NCBI GenBank assembly: GCA_050292445.1
Contig: JBNKLQ010000302.1
Location: 1-7,198 of the forward strand
From: Leptofilum sp050292445
Lineage (GTDB): Bacteria; Chloroflexota; Anaerolineae; Promineifilales; Promineifilaceae
Direction of reading: 5' to 3'
DNA length: 7,198 nucleotides
Made by a program: the position numbers and the translations under genes. Positions 1 to 5,850 of this stretch are shown piece by piece; position 1 is the stretch's first letter; each line of letters begins with the position of its first letter. The notes under the pieces were generated by a model, which worked only from the letters and a program-made list of their open reading frames with translations, was not told where the DNA came from and did not search any database.

Positions 1-756
1 TATGTTTTGGATGCGGGCAACGACCGTTTGCTCAAATTCAGCAGCGACGGGATGCTGCTGCAAACCTGGGATACGCGCGGCAGCGGCCCTGGCGAGTTCG
101 ATTCACTGGGCTTTGGCGGCATCGCCATCAACGCCGACGACAATCTGTTTGTGGTTGATAATGGCAACCATCGCATTCAGAAGTTTGACAGCAGCGGTAA
201 TTTTGTTACGCAATGGGGCAGCGAAGGCGTGGGCGATGGGCAGTTTAAGCGGGCTATCGGCATTGCCATTGACACCGCCGGGAACGTGTTCGTAGCCGAC
301 GACGGCCGTCCCGAAATTCAGGTGTTCGACAACGACGGCACTTTCCTGCGTAAGTTTGGCAGTGGGGGATCAGAGGAGGGCCAGTTCCAGCATCCCACCG
401 GCATCGCTGTAGACGACGAAGGCTACGTTTACGTAGCCGACTATCAGCTTAGACGGGTGCAAAAATTTGACAGCGAAGGAAATTTTTTGTTGAGCTGGGG
501 CATGGCGGTGAATCCAGCTGGCGTACCGGAAGGGATTGGCATTGATGCCAATGGCCACATCTACATCACCGATTACGACCGGGCACGGGTAGAAATCTTC
601 ACACCTGATGGCGAGTTTATTATGGATTGGACCGGCGGTGAAAGCGGCCGTTTCAGCCGCCCCGTGGCTGTCGCTTTTGATTCGATGGGCAACGTTTGGG
701 TAAGCAACCAGGCAGGTAACAGCATCTGGAAATTCGCCCCGCCGCCCTTGCCCTAA
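1..756 (+). CDS. NHL-repeat beta-propeller protein (5' end outside window)
   Basis: The reading frame is open to the first base of the window, so the true start lies upstream; the visible part is 251 residues ending in TAA. Six NHL repeats follow one another at about 45-residue spacing. Their hydrophobic strand motifs are YVLD (residues 1-4), FVVD (50-53), VFVAD (96-100), VYVAD (143-147), IYITD (187-191) and VWVSN (232-236). Most are followed by R-[VI]-x-x-F-[DT]-x-x-G and G-[FP]-x-x-P-x-G-[IV]-A type turns. Six repeats are enough for a complete propeller, and the C-terminus ends in a short Pro-rich tail. NHL propellers bind proteins, RNA or ligands, or form lyase/hydrolase domains; nothing visible fixes a function here. 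Such proteins are often secreted, but the N-terminus is not visible. It converges with the histidine kinase gene. One ACGGCCGT palindrome lies at 302-309. Confidence 0.9.
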   Translation, partial: YVLDAGNDRLLKFSSDGMLLQTWDTRGSGPGEFDSLGFGGIAINADDNLFVVDNGNHRIQKFDSSGNFVTQWGSEGVGDGQFKRAIGIAIDTAGNVFVADDGRPEIQVFDNDGTFLRKFGSGGSEEGQFQHPTGIAVDDEGYVYVADYQLRRVQKFDSEGNFLLSWGMAVNPAGVPEGIGIDANGHIYITDYDRARVEIFTPDGEFIMDWTGGESGRFSRPVAVAFDSMGNVWVSNQAGNSIWKFAPPPLP

Positions 757-832
757 CCAGCCACCACAGCCTGTCACTCCCGCTTGCGCGGAAATGACAA
801 TATCATTTGGTCGCCTCGCACGTACGCTTAAT
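757..832. other. Short convergent intergenic gap
   Basis: This 76-base gap separates the 3' ends of the NHL gene (plus) and the histidine kinase gene (minus). Its only visible structure is the hairpin at 772-799. Confidence 0.7.
772..799. terminator. Imperfect 12-bp hairpin between convergent genes
   Basis: The arms TGTCACTCCCGC (772-783) and GCGGAAATGACA (788-799) pair at 10 of 12 positions around a four-base TTGC loop. The two mismatches would be G-U wobbles in minus-strand RNA and C-A mismatches in plus-strand RNA, so the fold favours the kinase transcript. There is no clear U-tract on either side, so it is not a textbook intrinsic terminator. The arms resemble the widespread GTCATTCCCGC-type intergenic palindromes, so it may be a dispersed repeat that also marks the ends of both transcripts. 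Confidence 0.4.
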
Positions 833-2494
833 TTAGGAGTGTTCAGCAGGCAGGGAAAGGGTGAAAATCGCGCCGCTGTTGTTGGGGGAAAGCGCCGTCA
901 CTTGGCCCTGATGCAGCTCGGCAATTTGCTTGACAATGGCCAACCCCAGGCCGGAGCCACCGCTATGGCGGCTGCGTGACTTGTCGCCCCGCCAGAAGCG
1001 GTCAAAGACGTAAGGCAGATCGGCCGGGGAGATGCCAGGGCCACTGTCAATGACGGAAAGATGGACGGTTTGTTTTTCTTGAACGGCCGTTACCCGCACC
1101 CGTCCCCCTTTCGGCGTATGGCGAATTCCGTTGGCTACCAGATTGGTTAACGCCTGCTGCACCCGATCCGCATCAGCCAAAATAAAGAGGGGCTGCGCTG
1201 GCGCATCATCGACCAGCTTGACGTTGCTTGTGTCGGCCAGGGGAGATAGTCGGGCCACCACAGTGGCTGTTAATGCGCGGACATCCACTTTTTGCAGCGC
1301 CAGGGAGAGCTGGCCAGAGTCAGCCAGGGAGAGCAGGCGCAAATCGTCAATGAGGCGTGAAAGGCGGTGGACCTCATCGTTTAACTCCTGTAGCTCAGTC
1401 GGATTGGGTTCCAACAAGCCATCTAACATCGCTTCCAGATTGGCCTGCATGACGGTGAGCGGCGTGCGCAGTTCGTGGGCCACATCGGCCACCATTTGTC
1501 GCCGCTGCTGCTCCTGCTCAGAGATTTTGCTGGCCATCTGGTTAAACGCTTCGGCCACCTTGCCCAGCTCATCCTGCGAGCGCACCGGCACGCGCACGTT
1601 AGGTTCGCCAGCGGCCAGGGCTTGCGAGGCACGCCGCATTTGGGACATGGGCCGGGTGATCTGCCAGAAGATAATCGTGCCTAACACCAGCGAAACAGCC
1701 CCAGCGGCGATAACGGCCGTTTGGGCCGCCTGCTGCACATCAGACAAAAAGGAAAGACCCAACGCCTCTGGCGAATTCGGAGCCAGCAAATCCAGCAAAG
1801 GAATGTTAATCACCTCTTCGACAATAACCTGTTCAGCGGTTTCGGCAACGATTCGGCTGTCTTCAATGGTTGGTTCAAAGTTGGGGGCAACGGTTGGGAC
1901 GGCTTCCGAAGGAAGCGCAGGCAGTTCCTCCAGCGGCAGCAGCTCACGCGATTCGATGGATTCAAGCGGTTCAAGGGTCGGCAGCGGCTCAATCGGCAAC
2001 GACTCAACTTGGGGGCGCTGAATAATGACCTGATCGCCGCGAATGATGATTTCGGCATCTTCTAGAGCGTCTGGGGCAACCACGGTGGGCAAAACGGTGC
2101 GGATGTAGTTGTTACGCTGGTCGATGTATTGACCAAAGGCACGTGAGGTGATCTCCCCTACAACGTTGGTGACAATGAACAACATAAGGAAAATGACAAC
2201 AGCAAAAGCTCCCATCAGCCGGAACCAGAGGCTGCGCGTCATCCAGCGGAAGCTGCCCCAGGCGCGGCGCAGCAGGCGGAATAGCCAGCCCAACACCCGC
2301 CAGAGCCAACCTAACGGCCGTCGCAGCCAGCGAAACGGCCGTCTCAACCGACCAAAGCGCGTGGTCTCCTCTTTGAGCACTACGAGTTCATCACCAAAGC
2401 GCCACTCTTTGGGCGAAATACGTCGTCCGCGCTGCCGCTTAAACAGACGACGCAGCCAGTACGACGGCCGTAATTTGTTCAATCGCTCACGCAT
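833..2494 (-). CDS. Membrane sensor histidine kinase (HAMP-HisKA-HATPase)
   Basis: Predicted 553-residue kinase that autophosphorylates on His and passes phosphate to the adjacent response regulator. From the chosen start it has an Arg/Trp-rich cytoplasmic segment in heptads (51-93), TM1 (about 91-113), a 140-residue extracytoplasmic region with a Glu/Pro/Leu-rich stretch (161-211), TM2 (about 256-278), HAMP (about 275-328), an H-box with His340 in VAHELRTPL, an N-box with N451/N455, a G1 box DSGPGI (483-488), an F-box around 495-504 and a G2 box GGSGLGLAI (512-520). All catalytic boxes look intact. The ATG at 2494 overlaps the regulator stop by 8 bases and has GAGGTGGAG (2502-2510) 7 bases upstream. 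The frame stays open upstream to 2629, but that part lies inside the regulator gene and is rejected. The signal sensed is unknown. Confidence 0.95.
   Translation of the reverse strand: MRERLNKLRPSYWLRRLFKRQRGRRISPKEWRFGDELVVLKEETTRFGRLRRPFRWLRRPLGWLWRVLGWLFRLLRRAWGSFRWMTRSLWFRLMGAFAVVIFLMLFIVTNVVGEITSRAFGQYIDQRNNYIRTVLPTVVAPDALEDAEIIIRGDQVIIQRPQVESLPIEPLPTLEPLESIESRELLPLEELPALPSEAVPTVAPNFEPTIEDSRIVAETAEQVIVEEVINIPLLDLLAPNSPEALGLSFLSDVQQAAQTAVIAAGAVSLVLGTIIFWQITRPMSQMRRASQALAAGEPNVRVPVRSQDELGKVAEAFNQMASKISEQEQQRRQMVADVAHELRTPLTVMQANLEAMLDGLLEPNPTELQELNDEVHRLSRLIDDLRLLSLADSGQLSLALQKVDVRALTATVVARLSPLADTSNVKLVDDAPAQPLFILADADRVQQALTNLVANGIRHTPKGGRVRVTAVQEKQTVHLSVIDSGPGISPADLPYVFDRFWRGDKSRSRHSGGSGLGLAIVKQIAELHQGQVTALSPNNSGAIFTLSLPAEHS
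2216..2344 (-). repeat. Degenerate 21-bp repeats encoding Arg/Trp heptads
   Basis: Within the kinase gene, residues 51-93 follow a 7-residue period: Arg at 52, 59, 66, 73 and 87, and Trp at 56, 63, 70 and 84. The clearest units are RPFRWLR, RPLGWLW and RVLGWLF. At DNA level, units beginning AAC are spaced exactly 21 bases apart at 2292, 2313 and 2334; two of them carry ACGGCCGT. The segment lies on the cytoplasmic side just before TM1. Confidence 0.7.
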
Positions 2495-2510
2495 GAGGCA
2501 GCTCCACCTC
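2487..2510 (-). promoter_or_regulatory. Regulator/kinase start-stop overlap with internal RBS
   Basis: The regulator stop TGA (2487-2489) and kinase start ATG (2492-2494) share an 8-base overlap reading ATGCGTGA. The sequence GAGGTGGAG (2502-2510), inside the regulator's last codons, sits 7 bases before the ATG. This arrangement suggests translational coupling of the two proteins and fixes the kinase start. Confidence 0.75.
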
Positions 2511-3185
2511 GTCCAGCCGGTAGCCCACACCGTAAACCGTTTCAATGATCGGAGTATCCCCGACAGCTTCTTTGATTTTGCGGCGTAAATTTTTGATGTG
2601 TTGGTCGATGCTGCGCTCCAGTTCCTCATGGGCTACACCCTGGAGCGCTTCTAATAATTGTGCCCGACTCAAAACGTGTCCCTTGTTCCGCATCAGCGTG
2701 GCCAACAGCTCAAATTCGGTTTGGGTCAGGTCCAGCAGTTGGCCATCGATCCAGACGCGGTACGCCGCCAGGTCCAGCTGGAGCGCCCCGGCTTGCAGCA
2801 GGTTGGCGTTAGTCAGGCCTCCCTGCGTGCGGCGCAGCACGGCACGCACTCGCGCCACAACCTCACGCGGCGAAAATGGCTTGCTAATGTAATCGTCTGC
2901 GCCCAGCTCCAGGCCAATGAGTCGATCCATCTCCTCGGTGCGGGCAGTGAGCATAATGATGGGCACGTCTCCCAGGCGGCGCAAGCTGCGACAAATGTCC
3001 AGCCCATCCTGGCCAGGCAAATTGAGATCGAGCAAAACGAGAGACGGCCGTTCCTGCCGAAATGCCGGAACCGCCTGCGCACCATCGTGAACGGCCGACA
3101 CCACAAACCCTGCCTGCTCCAAATAGAGCCGCAGGGTGCGCACGATCCGAACTTCATCCTCTATAATCAAAATTTTATCGCTCAT
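2487..3185 (-). CDS. OmpR/PhoB-family response regulator
   Basis: Predicted 232-residue DNA-binding response regulator, the partner of the kinase translated immediately after it. The receiver domain (about 4-118) has the acidic pair E9/D10, phospho-acceptor D53 in LLDLNLPG, T80 in MLTAR and K102 in SKPF, so the phosphorylation pocket looks complete. The winged-helix domain (about 130-226) shows the family's DLTQTEFELL entry, a recognition-helix region RSIDQHIKNLRRKI (191-204) and the YGVGYRL wing near the C-terminus. Length is normal for the family. It starts at ATG 3185; the upstream sequence has only a weak Shine-Dalgarno. Targets cannot be named. The closeness of the genes just upstream makes autoregulation of this cluster plausible, but that is inference. 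Confidence 0.96.
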   Translation of the reverse strand: MSDKILIIEDEVRIVRTLRLYLEQAGFVVSAVHDGAQAVPAFRQERPSLVLLDLNLPGQDGLDICRSLRRLGDVPIIMLTARTEEMDRLIGLELGADDYISKPFSPREVVARVRAVLRRTQGGLTNANLLQAGALQLDLAAYRVWIDGQLLDLTQTEFELLATLMRNKGHVLSRAQLLEALQGVAHEELERSIDQHIKNLRRKIKEAVGDTPIIETVYGVGYRLDEVELPHA

Positions 3186-3202
3186 CAGTCTGCCGTCATT
3201 TT

Positions 3203-3226
3203 ATCATAGTAGATCGAGAAATCGAT
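3203..3226 (-). promoter_or_regulatory. Possible promoter/operator before the response regulator
   Basis: In the 41-base gap upstream of the regulator, the minus strand reads TATGAT (3203-3208), five of six bases of a sigma-70 -10 box, 17 bases before the ATG. Directly upstream is a small palindrome, ATCGA-gaaa-TCGAT (3213-3226). No good -35 box is at the expected distance (CCTGAA or TTCCTG at best), so this may be chance, and the regulator may simply be read through from upstream. Confidence 0.2.
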
Positions 3227-4105
3227 TCAGGAATTAAGCGCTGCCTGAAGTGCATCATCCAGTTTAACGGCGTGACTCGAACCAGCGATGGCAAAAACGC
3301 GTTCTCCCTGCTGCACCAAATCAATCACCACACGAATAAAATGCTCATCCCGAGCCAGGTTTCCGTCAATTTCAGCCAAATAACCCGGCAAGCCAAACTC
3401 ATCAGAAACATCGCGCCAGTCAGGGCCATCGGGAAAATACGTTTGCCAGGCCGCATCAACAGCGGCTACGTCTGCAAAAGCATCCTCAATGCCGGGCCAC
3501 TCCCTGCGCTTACGCACTGTCTCAGCTACCATTGCCTCTGGATCATCTGGCAGACCAAAACGCCTGTTTGAGAAGTAAGGTGTCAGGACAACATACAGCG
3601 CAATTTGTTCCTGAGAAAAAGGTTGCTCAAGCAAGGCAGCCATTTCTACCTCAAGCGGCGGTTCCCAGGAGTAGGTGATAATACCATCCCGTCGGGCTAA
3701 AGCGTGTACAGCTCCCGGCTCAGAAAAAGTTTCAACTGGATCCATTAACCCAGGAAAAAGAATACCCAATTGACTCTCCACCAGCGCCACGGTCGGCTGA
3801 AAATTGTCCCATCGCTTTTGGATATCTTCAATTTGAGGGTCTTGTGGATTTTTGGTGTGTTCGGCACCATAAATAAGAACGGCTCCCCCGTTTTCGGCCG
3901 CCACTTCCACAATGTAGGGTCTGGAATGGGTTGAAATTACCGCTGCGTAAGCTGCATCATCCATGACGGGTTGGGGCAGCCCAATTGACTTTTCAGGAAG
4001 ATAAGTAGGTACTGAGCGCCAGGCAAACAGGAAACCCCATAAAACAACCAATCCCCATAAAATCAACAGCCCAAGGCCAATACGGCGCAGCATACCTTTC
4101 TTCAA
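3227..4105 (-). CDS. Membrane-anchored TraB/TIKI/ChaN-type GxxH protein
   Basis: Predicted 292 residues from TTG 4105 (GGGG about 8 bases upstream). An alternative ATG at 4093 gives 288 residues, but its purine run is too close to serve as a normal RBS. A single N-terminal TM helix (about 9-29) should tether the rest outside the membrane. The body has paired GxxH motifs, GAEH (80-83) and GSSH (275-278), a glutamate ending the second strand (E110 in ALVE), and the C-terminal RDEH...GERVFAIAGSSHAV arrangement seen in the TraB/PrgY, TIKI, EreA and ChaN superfamily. That superfamily includes metal-dependent proteases and esterase-like enzymes, so a hydrolase is plausible; the substrate is unknown. 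It lies 20 bases after the rod-protein gene and 41 before the regulator. No ACGGCCGT lies inside it, and two sampled lines are 48% GC. Confidence 0.72.
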   Translation of the reverse strand: MKKGMLRRIGLGLLILWGLVVLWGFLFAWRSVPTYLPEKSIGLPQPVMDDAAYAAVISTHSRPYIVEVAAENGGAVLIYGAEHTKNPQDPQIEDIQKRWDNFQPTVALVESQLGILFPGLMDPVETFSEPGAVHALARRDGIITYSWEPPLEVEMAALLEQPFSQEQIALYVVLTPYFSNRRFGLPDDPEAMVAETVRKRREWPGIEDAFADVAAVDAAWQTYFPDGPDWRDVSDEFGLPGYLAEIDGNLARDEHFIRVVIDLVQQGERVFAIAGSSHAVKLDDALQAALNS

Positions 4106-4125
4106 TTGCTAACCCCAGTTTGTAC

Positions 4126-4638
4126 CTATTTGTTCAACGATTCCGGCGTCTTTTCTTTCGGCGCGCGCCGCCCACGTACAATCATTACCACGCCCAGGCC
4201 AATCAAGCCTAGTGAAGCTAACACCGTCCCAATTCCGTTCACCACCTCAAAAAAGGAGGGGGAATGGTCGATGTAGACTGTCCGGGATACCGTGTCTGGA
4301 ATCGGGGGAATTGTTGGGATGGGGGGAATGGTGGGGATTGCCGGAATCGGTGGAATCGTGGGAATGGGCGGGATGGTAGGAATCGGCGGAATCACGATTT
4401 GTTCTTGAATCCGCTCTTCTACTCGTCGGGCAACCTGTTCTTCAACGCGCTGCTCAATAACAGGAGCCAGTTCATTCCCTATCTGGCTAAACCCATCGCC
4501 ACGAATAATAATGGTTTCGCCTCTATCGGCCGTATTCACCCCGATGACCAGGCCAATAATGATGCCAATCCCAATTAGAACAAACAAGCCGCCTGTTTTA
4601 AGCAGCCCCTTAATCAATCGCTTGATTCTTTTACGCAT
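4126..4638 (-). CDS. Small two-TM protein with coiled coil and Ile-Pro-X rod
   Basis: I do not recognise a family. The ATG at 4638 has GGAGG six bases upstream and gives 170 residues; an upstream frame start at 4665 lacks this support. Visible order: basic N-terminus, TM1 (about 17-34), a 47-residue segment including IIIRGD (43-48) and a charged heptad-like helix (about 53-80, rich in Glu/Arg/Gln), an (Ile-Pro-X) tripeptide rod (83-115), a short linker, TM2 (about 131-154) and a basic tail. With the basic N-terminus inside, the coiled coil and rod would be outside and both ends cytoplasmic. A polyproline-II rod of 33 residues would extend roughly 10 nm. The gene is 20 bases before the GxxH protein gene and probably co-transcribed. 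Function unknown; a structural or accessory sensor part is a guess. Confidence 0.75.
   Translation of the reverse strand: MRKRIKRLIKGLLKTGGLFVLIGIGIIIGLVIGVNTADRGETIIIRGDGFSQIGNELAPVIEQRVEEQVARRVEERIQEQIVIPPIPTIPPIPTIPPIPAIPTIPPIPTIPPIPDTVSRTVYIDHSPSFFEVVNGIGTVLASLGLIGLGVVMIVRGRRAPKEKTPESLNK
4294..4392 (-). repeat. 18-bp tandem repeats encoding IPPIPT units
   Basis: Residues 83-115 of the small membrane protein are IPPIPT, IPPIPT, IPPIPA, IPT, IPPIPT, IPPIPD: five hexapeptides with one half-unit in the middle. Every third residue is Ile followed by Pro. The DNA is a degenerate 9/18-base repeat, G-rich on the plus strand, which favours copy-number change by slippage. Confidence 0.85.
4304..4336 (+). 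other. Putative G-quadruplex-forming run
   Basis: Four G-runs (4304-4308, 4316-4318, 4321-4326, 4333-4336) are separated by loops of 7, 2 and 6 bases, meeting the usual G3+N1-7 pattern. The G-rich strand is the template strand of the rod-protein gene. The pattern may be only a by-product of the Ile-Pro codons. Confidence 0.4.
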
Positions 4639-4644
4639 TTCCTG

Positions 4645-4649
4645 CCTCC
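4645..4649 (-). promoter_or_regulatory. Strong Shine-Dalgarno GGAGG of the rod-protein gene
   Basis: Minus-strand GGAGG lies six bases upstream of the ATG at 4638. It is the best ribosome binding site in the window and decides this start over the in-frame codon at 4665. Confidence 0.75.
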
Positions 4650-4697
4650 ATATGTTTGCTGCCAAAATTCGCTTTCATTTACAGTGAGAAGCGTATC

Positions 4698-4715
4698 AGG
4701 CAAATATGTAGGCAA
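4698..4715 (-). repeat. TTGCCT direct repeat in intergenic region
   Basis: In the 114-base gap (4639-4752) between the channel gene and the rod-protein gene, the minus strand carries two TTGCCT copies 12 bases apart start to start, 60-77 bases upstream of the ATG. Spaced direct repeats are the form of site bound by OmpR/PhoB regulators, whose spacing is usually about 11 bases. No convincing -10 box was found downstream, so the site is only a candidate. Confidence 0.25.
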
Positions 4716-4752
4716 TGTGTAGAGGTTTTCGATAGCTCGTGTAGGTTCTGCG

Positions 4753-5829
4753 CTAACGGTTGTGGTTGGCATCCACCAGCCGGTTGATTTGCTCTGGACC
4801 ACCCAAAATGCCGAGGACATGTCCTTGTTTCAGTGTGCGTGTGCCAGCGGGATGGAAGTCGGAACGGCCGTCTTCCCGCAGCAGCACCACGCTCACCTCA
4901 TAATTTTGCTCAATCTCCGAGACAGAACAATCCAACAGACCAGAATCACCCCCTAACTTGAGGCGCGCCAGGCTGAGCGCTTCCCCCTCCACCGTGATGG
5001 GACGCGTCACGTCTACATCGGCTGCCGCCGCAGCAAACGTGGGAGCCGCCATCCCCGTAGCGCTCATCGCCCGGAAGCCAAACTGCTCTTGCAGCGATTG
5101 GCCAAAATCGTCGTCAAAAATACGCAGTACCACTCGAATTTGGGGATTGAGGCGACGTGCTTTGAAGGCAATTTGCAAATTCATACTGTCGTTTTGAGTG
5201 CATAAAATGATAGCCCGTGCTTTGGCCACACCTACACCTTGCAGCGCCACCTCGCGCCGGGCATCGTCCTTTAGCACCGGAATGCCCATCGACTGCGTTT
5301 CGGCAATTAAATCTTCGTCAGGATTCAGCTCAATCACGGCCACGTCCCGATCCAGCTCAAACAGTTTTTGCGTGACTCGGTAGCCCAGATGCCCCAGACC
5401 CACCAACACAATATGATCCTGAAAAGTTGAGGCTACGGCCATTTCCCACTCCTTGCTCCGTTCCCGCCGATTAAAAAAAAGCAGCCCAAAATCAGTTAAT
5501 CCCTGGGCCAAAATGGAGATGCCAATGATGGGCATGACAAAATAAAACAGCTGCAAAGGCAAATGATCGGGCAAATGATCGCCTAATGGCTGCAAAAACG
5601 TCAGGCCCAGCACCTGGTAGGTGGCTTCTACTAAATTATTGCCGCCCACTTCTTCACCAAAAAAACGGGCCAGTTGAAAGTACAGTACCCCGCCACCAAT
5701 GATCGCCAGGGCAAAGAAAGTTAACGGCCGTATAAATTCACGCACCAGCAGCAGGGTATCCCGCCAAACGGCCCGCAAGCGGCGCAAACGGCCGTTTCTG
5801 TTATGGTGATACCGTCTTTGAGTTCTCAT
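4753..5829 (-). CDS. Two-TM channel-like protein with TrkA-N/RCK and TrkA-C domains
   Basis: From ATG 5829 the product is 358 residues; TTG 5835 is an alternative, and neither has a clear Shine-Dalgarno. A basic N-terminus is followed by TM1 (about 34-55), a pore-loop-like segment (67-84), TM2 (about 91-119), a Rossmann RCK domain starting at HIVLVGLGHLG (139-149) with acidic E167 closing the second strand and the typical KDDARRE (187-193), and a TrkA-C-like domain (about 272-348). This is the architecture of prokaryotic K+ channels gated by nucleotide or ion binding. The pore loop, however, aligns without gaps to a K+ channel loop of the type E-A-x-Y...T-V-G-Y-G-D, yet reads L-Q-P-L-G-D (79-84) where the filter should be. 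Ion selectivity is therefore doubtful; it may be a different channel or a non-conducting sensor. Three ACGGCCGT sites lie within the gene. Confidence 0.88.
   Translation of the reverse strand: MRTQRRYHHNRNGRLRRLRAVWRDTLLLVREFIRPLTFFALAIIGGGVLYFQLARFFGEEVGGNNLVEATYQVLGLTFLQPLGDHLPDHLPLQLFYFVMPIIGISILAQGLTDFGLLFFNRRERSKEWEMAVASTFQDHIVLVGLGHLGYRVTQKLFELDRDVAVIELNPDEDLIAETQSMGIPVLKDDARREVALQGVGVAKARAIILCTQNDSMNLQIAFKARRLNPQIRVVLRIFDDDFGQSLQEQFGFRAMSATGMAAPTFAAAAADVDVTRPITVEGEALSLARLKLGGDSGLLDCSVSEIEQNYEVSVVLLREDGRSDFHPAGTRTLKQGHVLGILGGPEQINRLVDANHNR
5558..5581 (-). repeat. Perfect 12-bp tandem duplication in the channel gene
   Basis: GGCAAATGATCG occurs twice head to tail (5558-5569 and 5570-5581). 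On the minus strand it encodes DHLPDHLP (residues 84-91), directly after the pore-loop segment and before TM2. It is in frame and adds four residues. Confidence 0.9.
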
Positions 5830-5850
5830 CTGCAATTAGTTTGTTTTTTT

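Noticed and set aside
370..777. 135-residue minus-strand frame opposite the NHL gene
   Set aside because: The plus-strand frame shows six regular NHL repeats; the antisense translation has no pattern.
1131..2021. 296-residue plus-strand frame opposite the kinase gene
   Set aside because: Ser/Arg/Ala-rich translation with no recognisable motif; it lies antisense to the well-conserved HisKA/HATPase coding sequence and is explained as a shadow frame.
2495..2629. Upstream extension of the kinase frame by 45 residues
   Set aside because: It lies wholly inside the response regulator's winged-helix coding region, looks unlike protein, and the ATG at 2494 has a good RBS and coupled overlap.
4126..4638. 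Collagen-like or phage tail-fibre protein, from the tripeptide repeat
   Set aside because: The repeat is Ile-Pro-X without Gly every third residue, and the protein has two membrane helices.
4639..4752. Possible small gene or gene remnant encoding PTYLPD, similar to PTYLPE in the GxxH protein
   Set aside because: The DNA match to the GxxH gene covers only about 19 bases (15 identical) and does not extend on either side; no start or RBS supports it. Chance is the simpler explanation.
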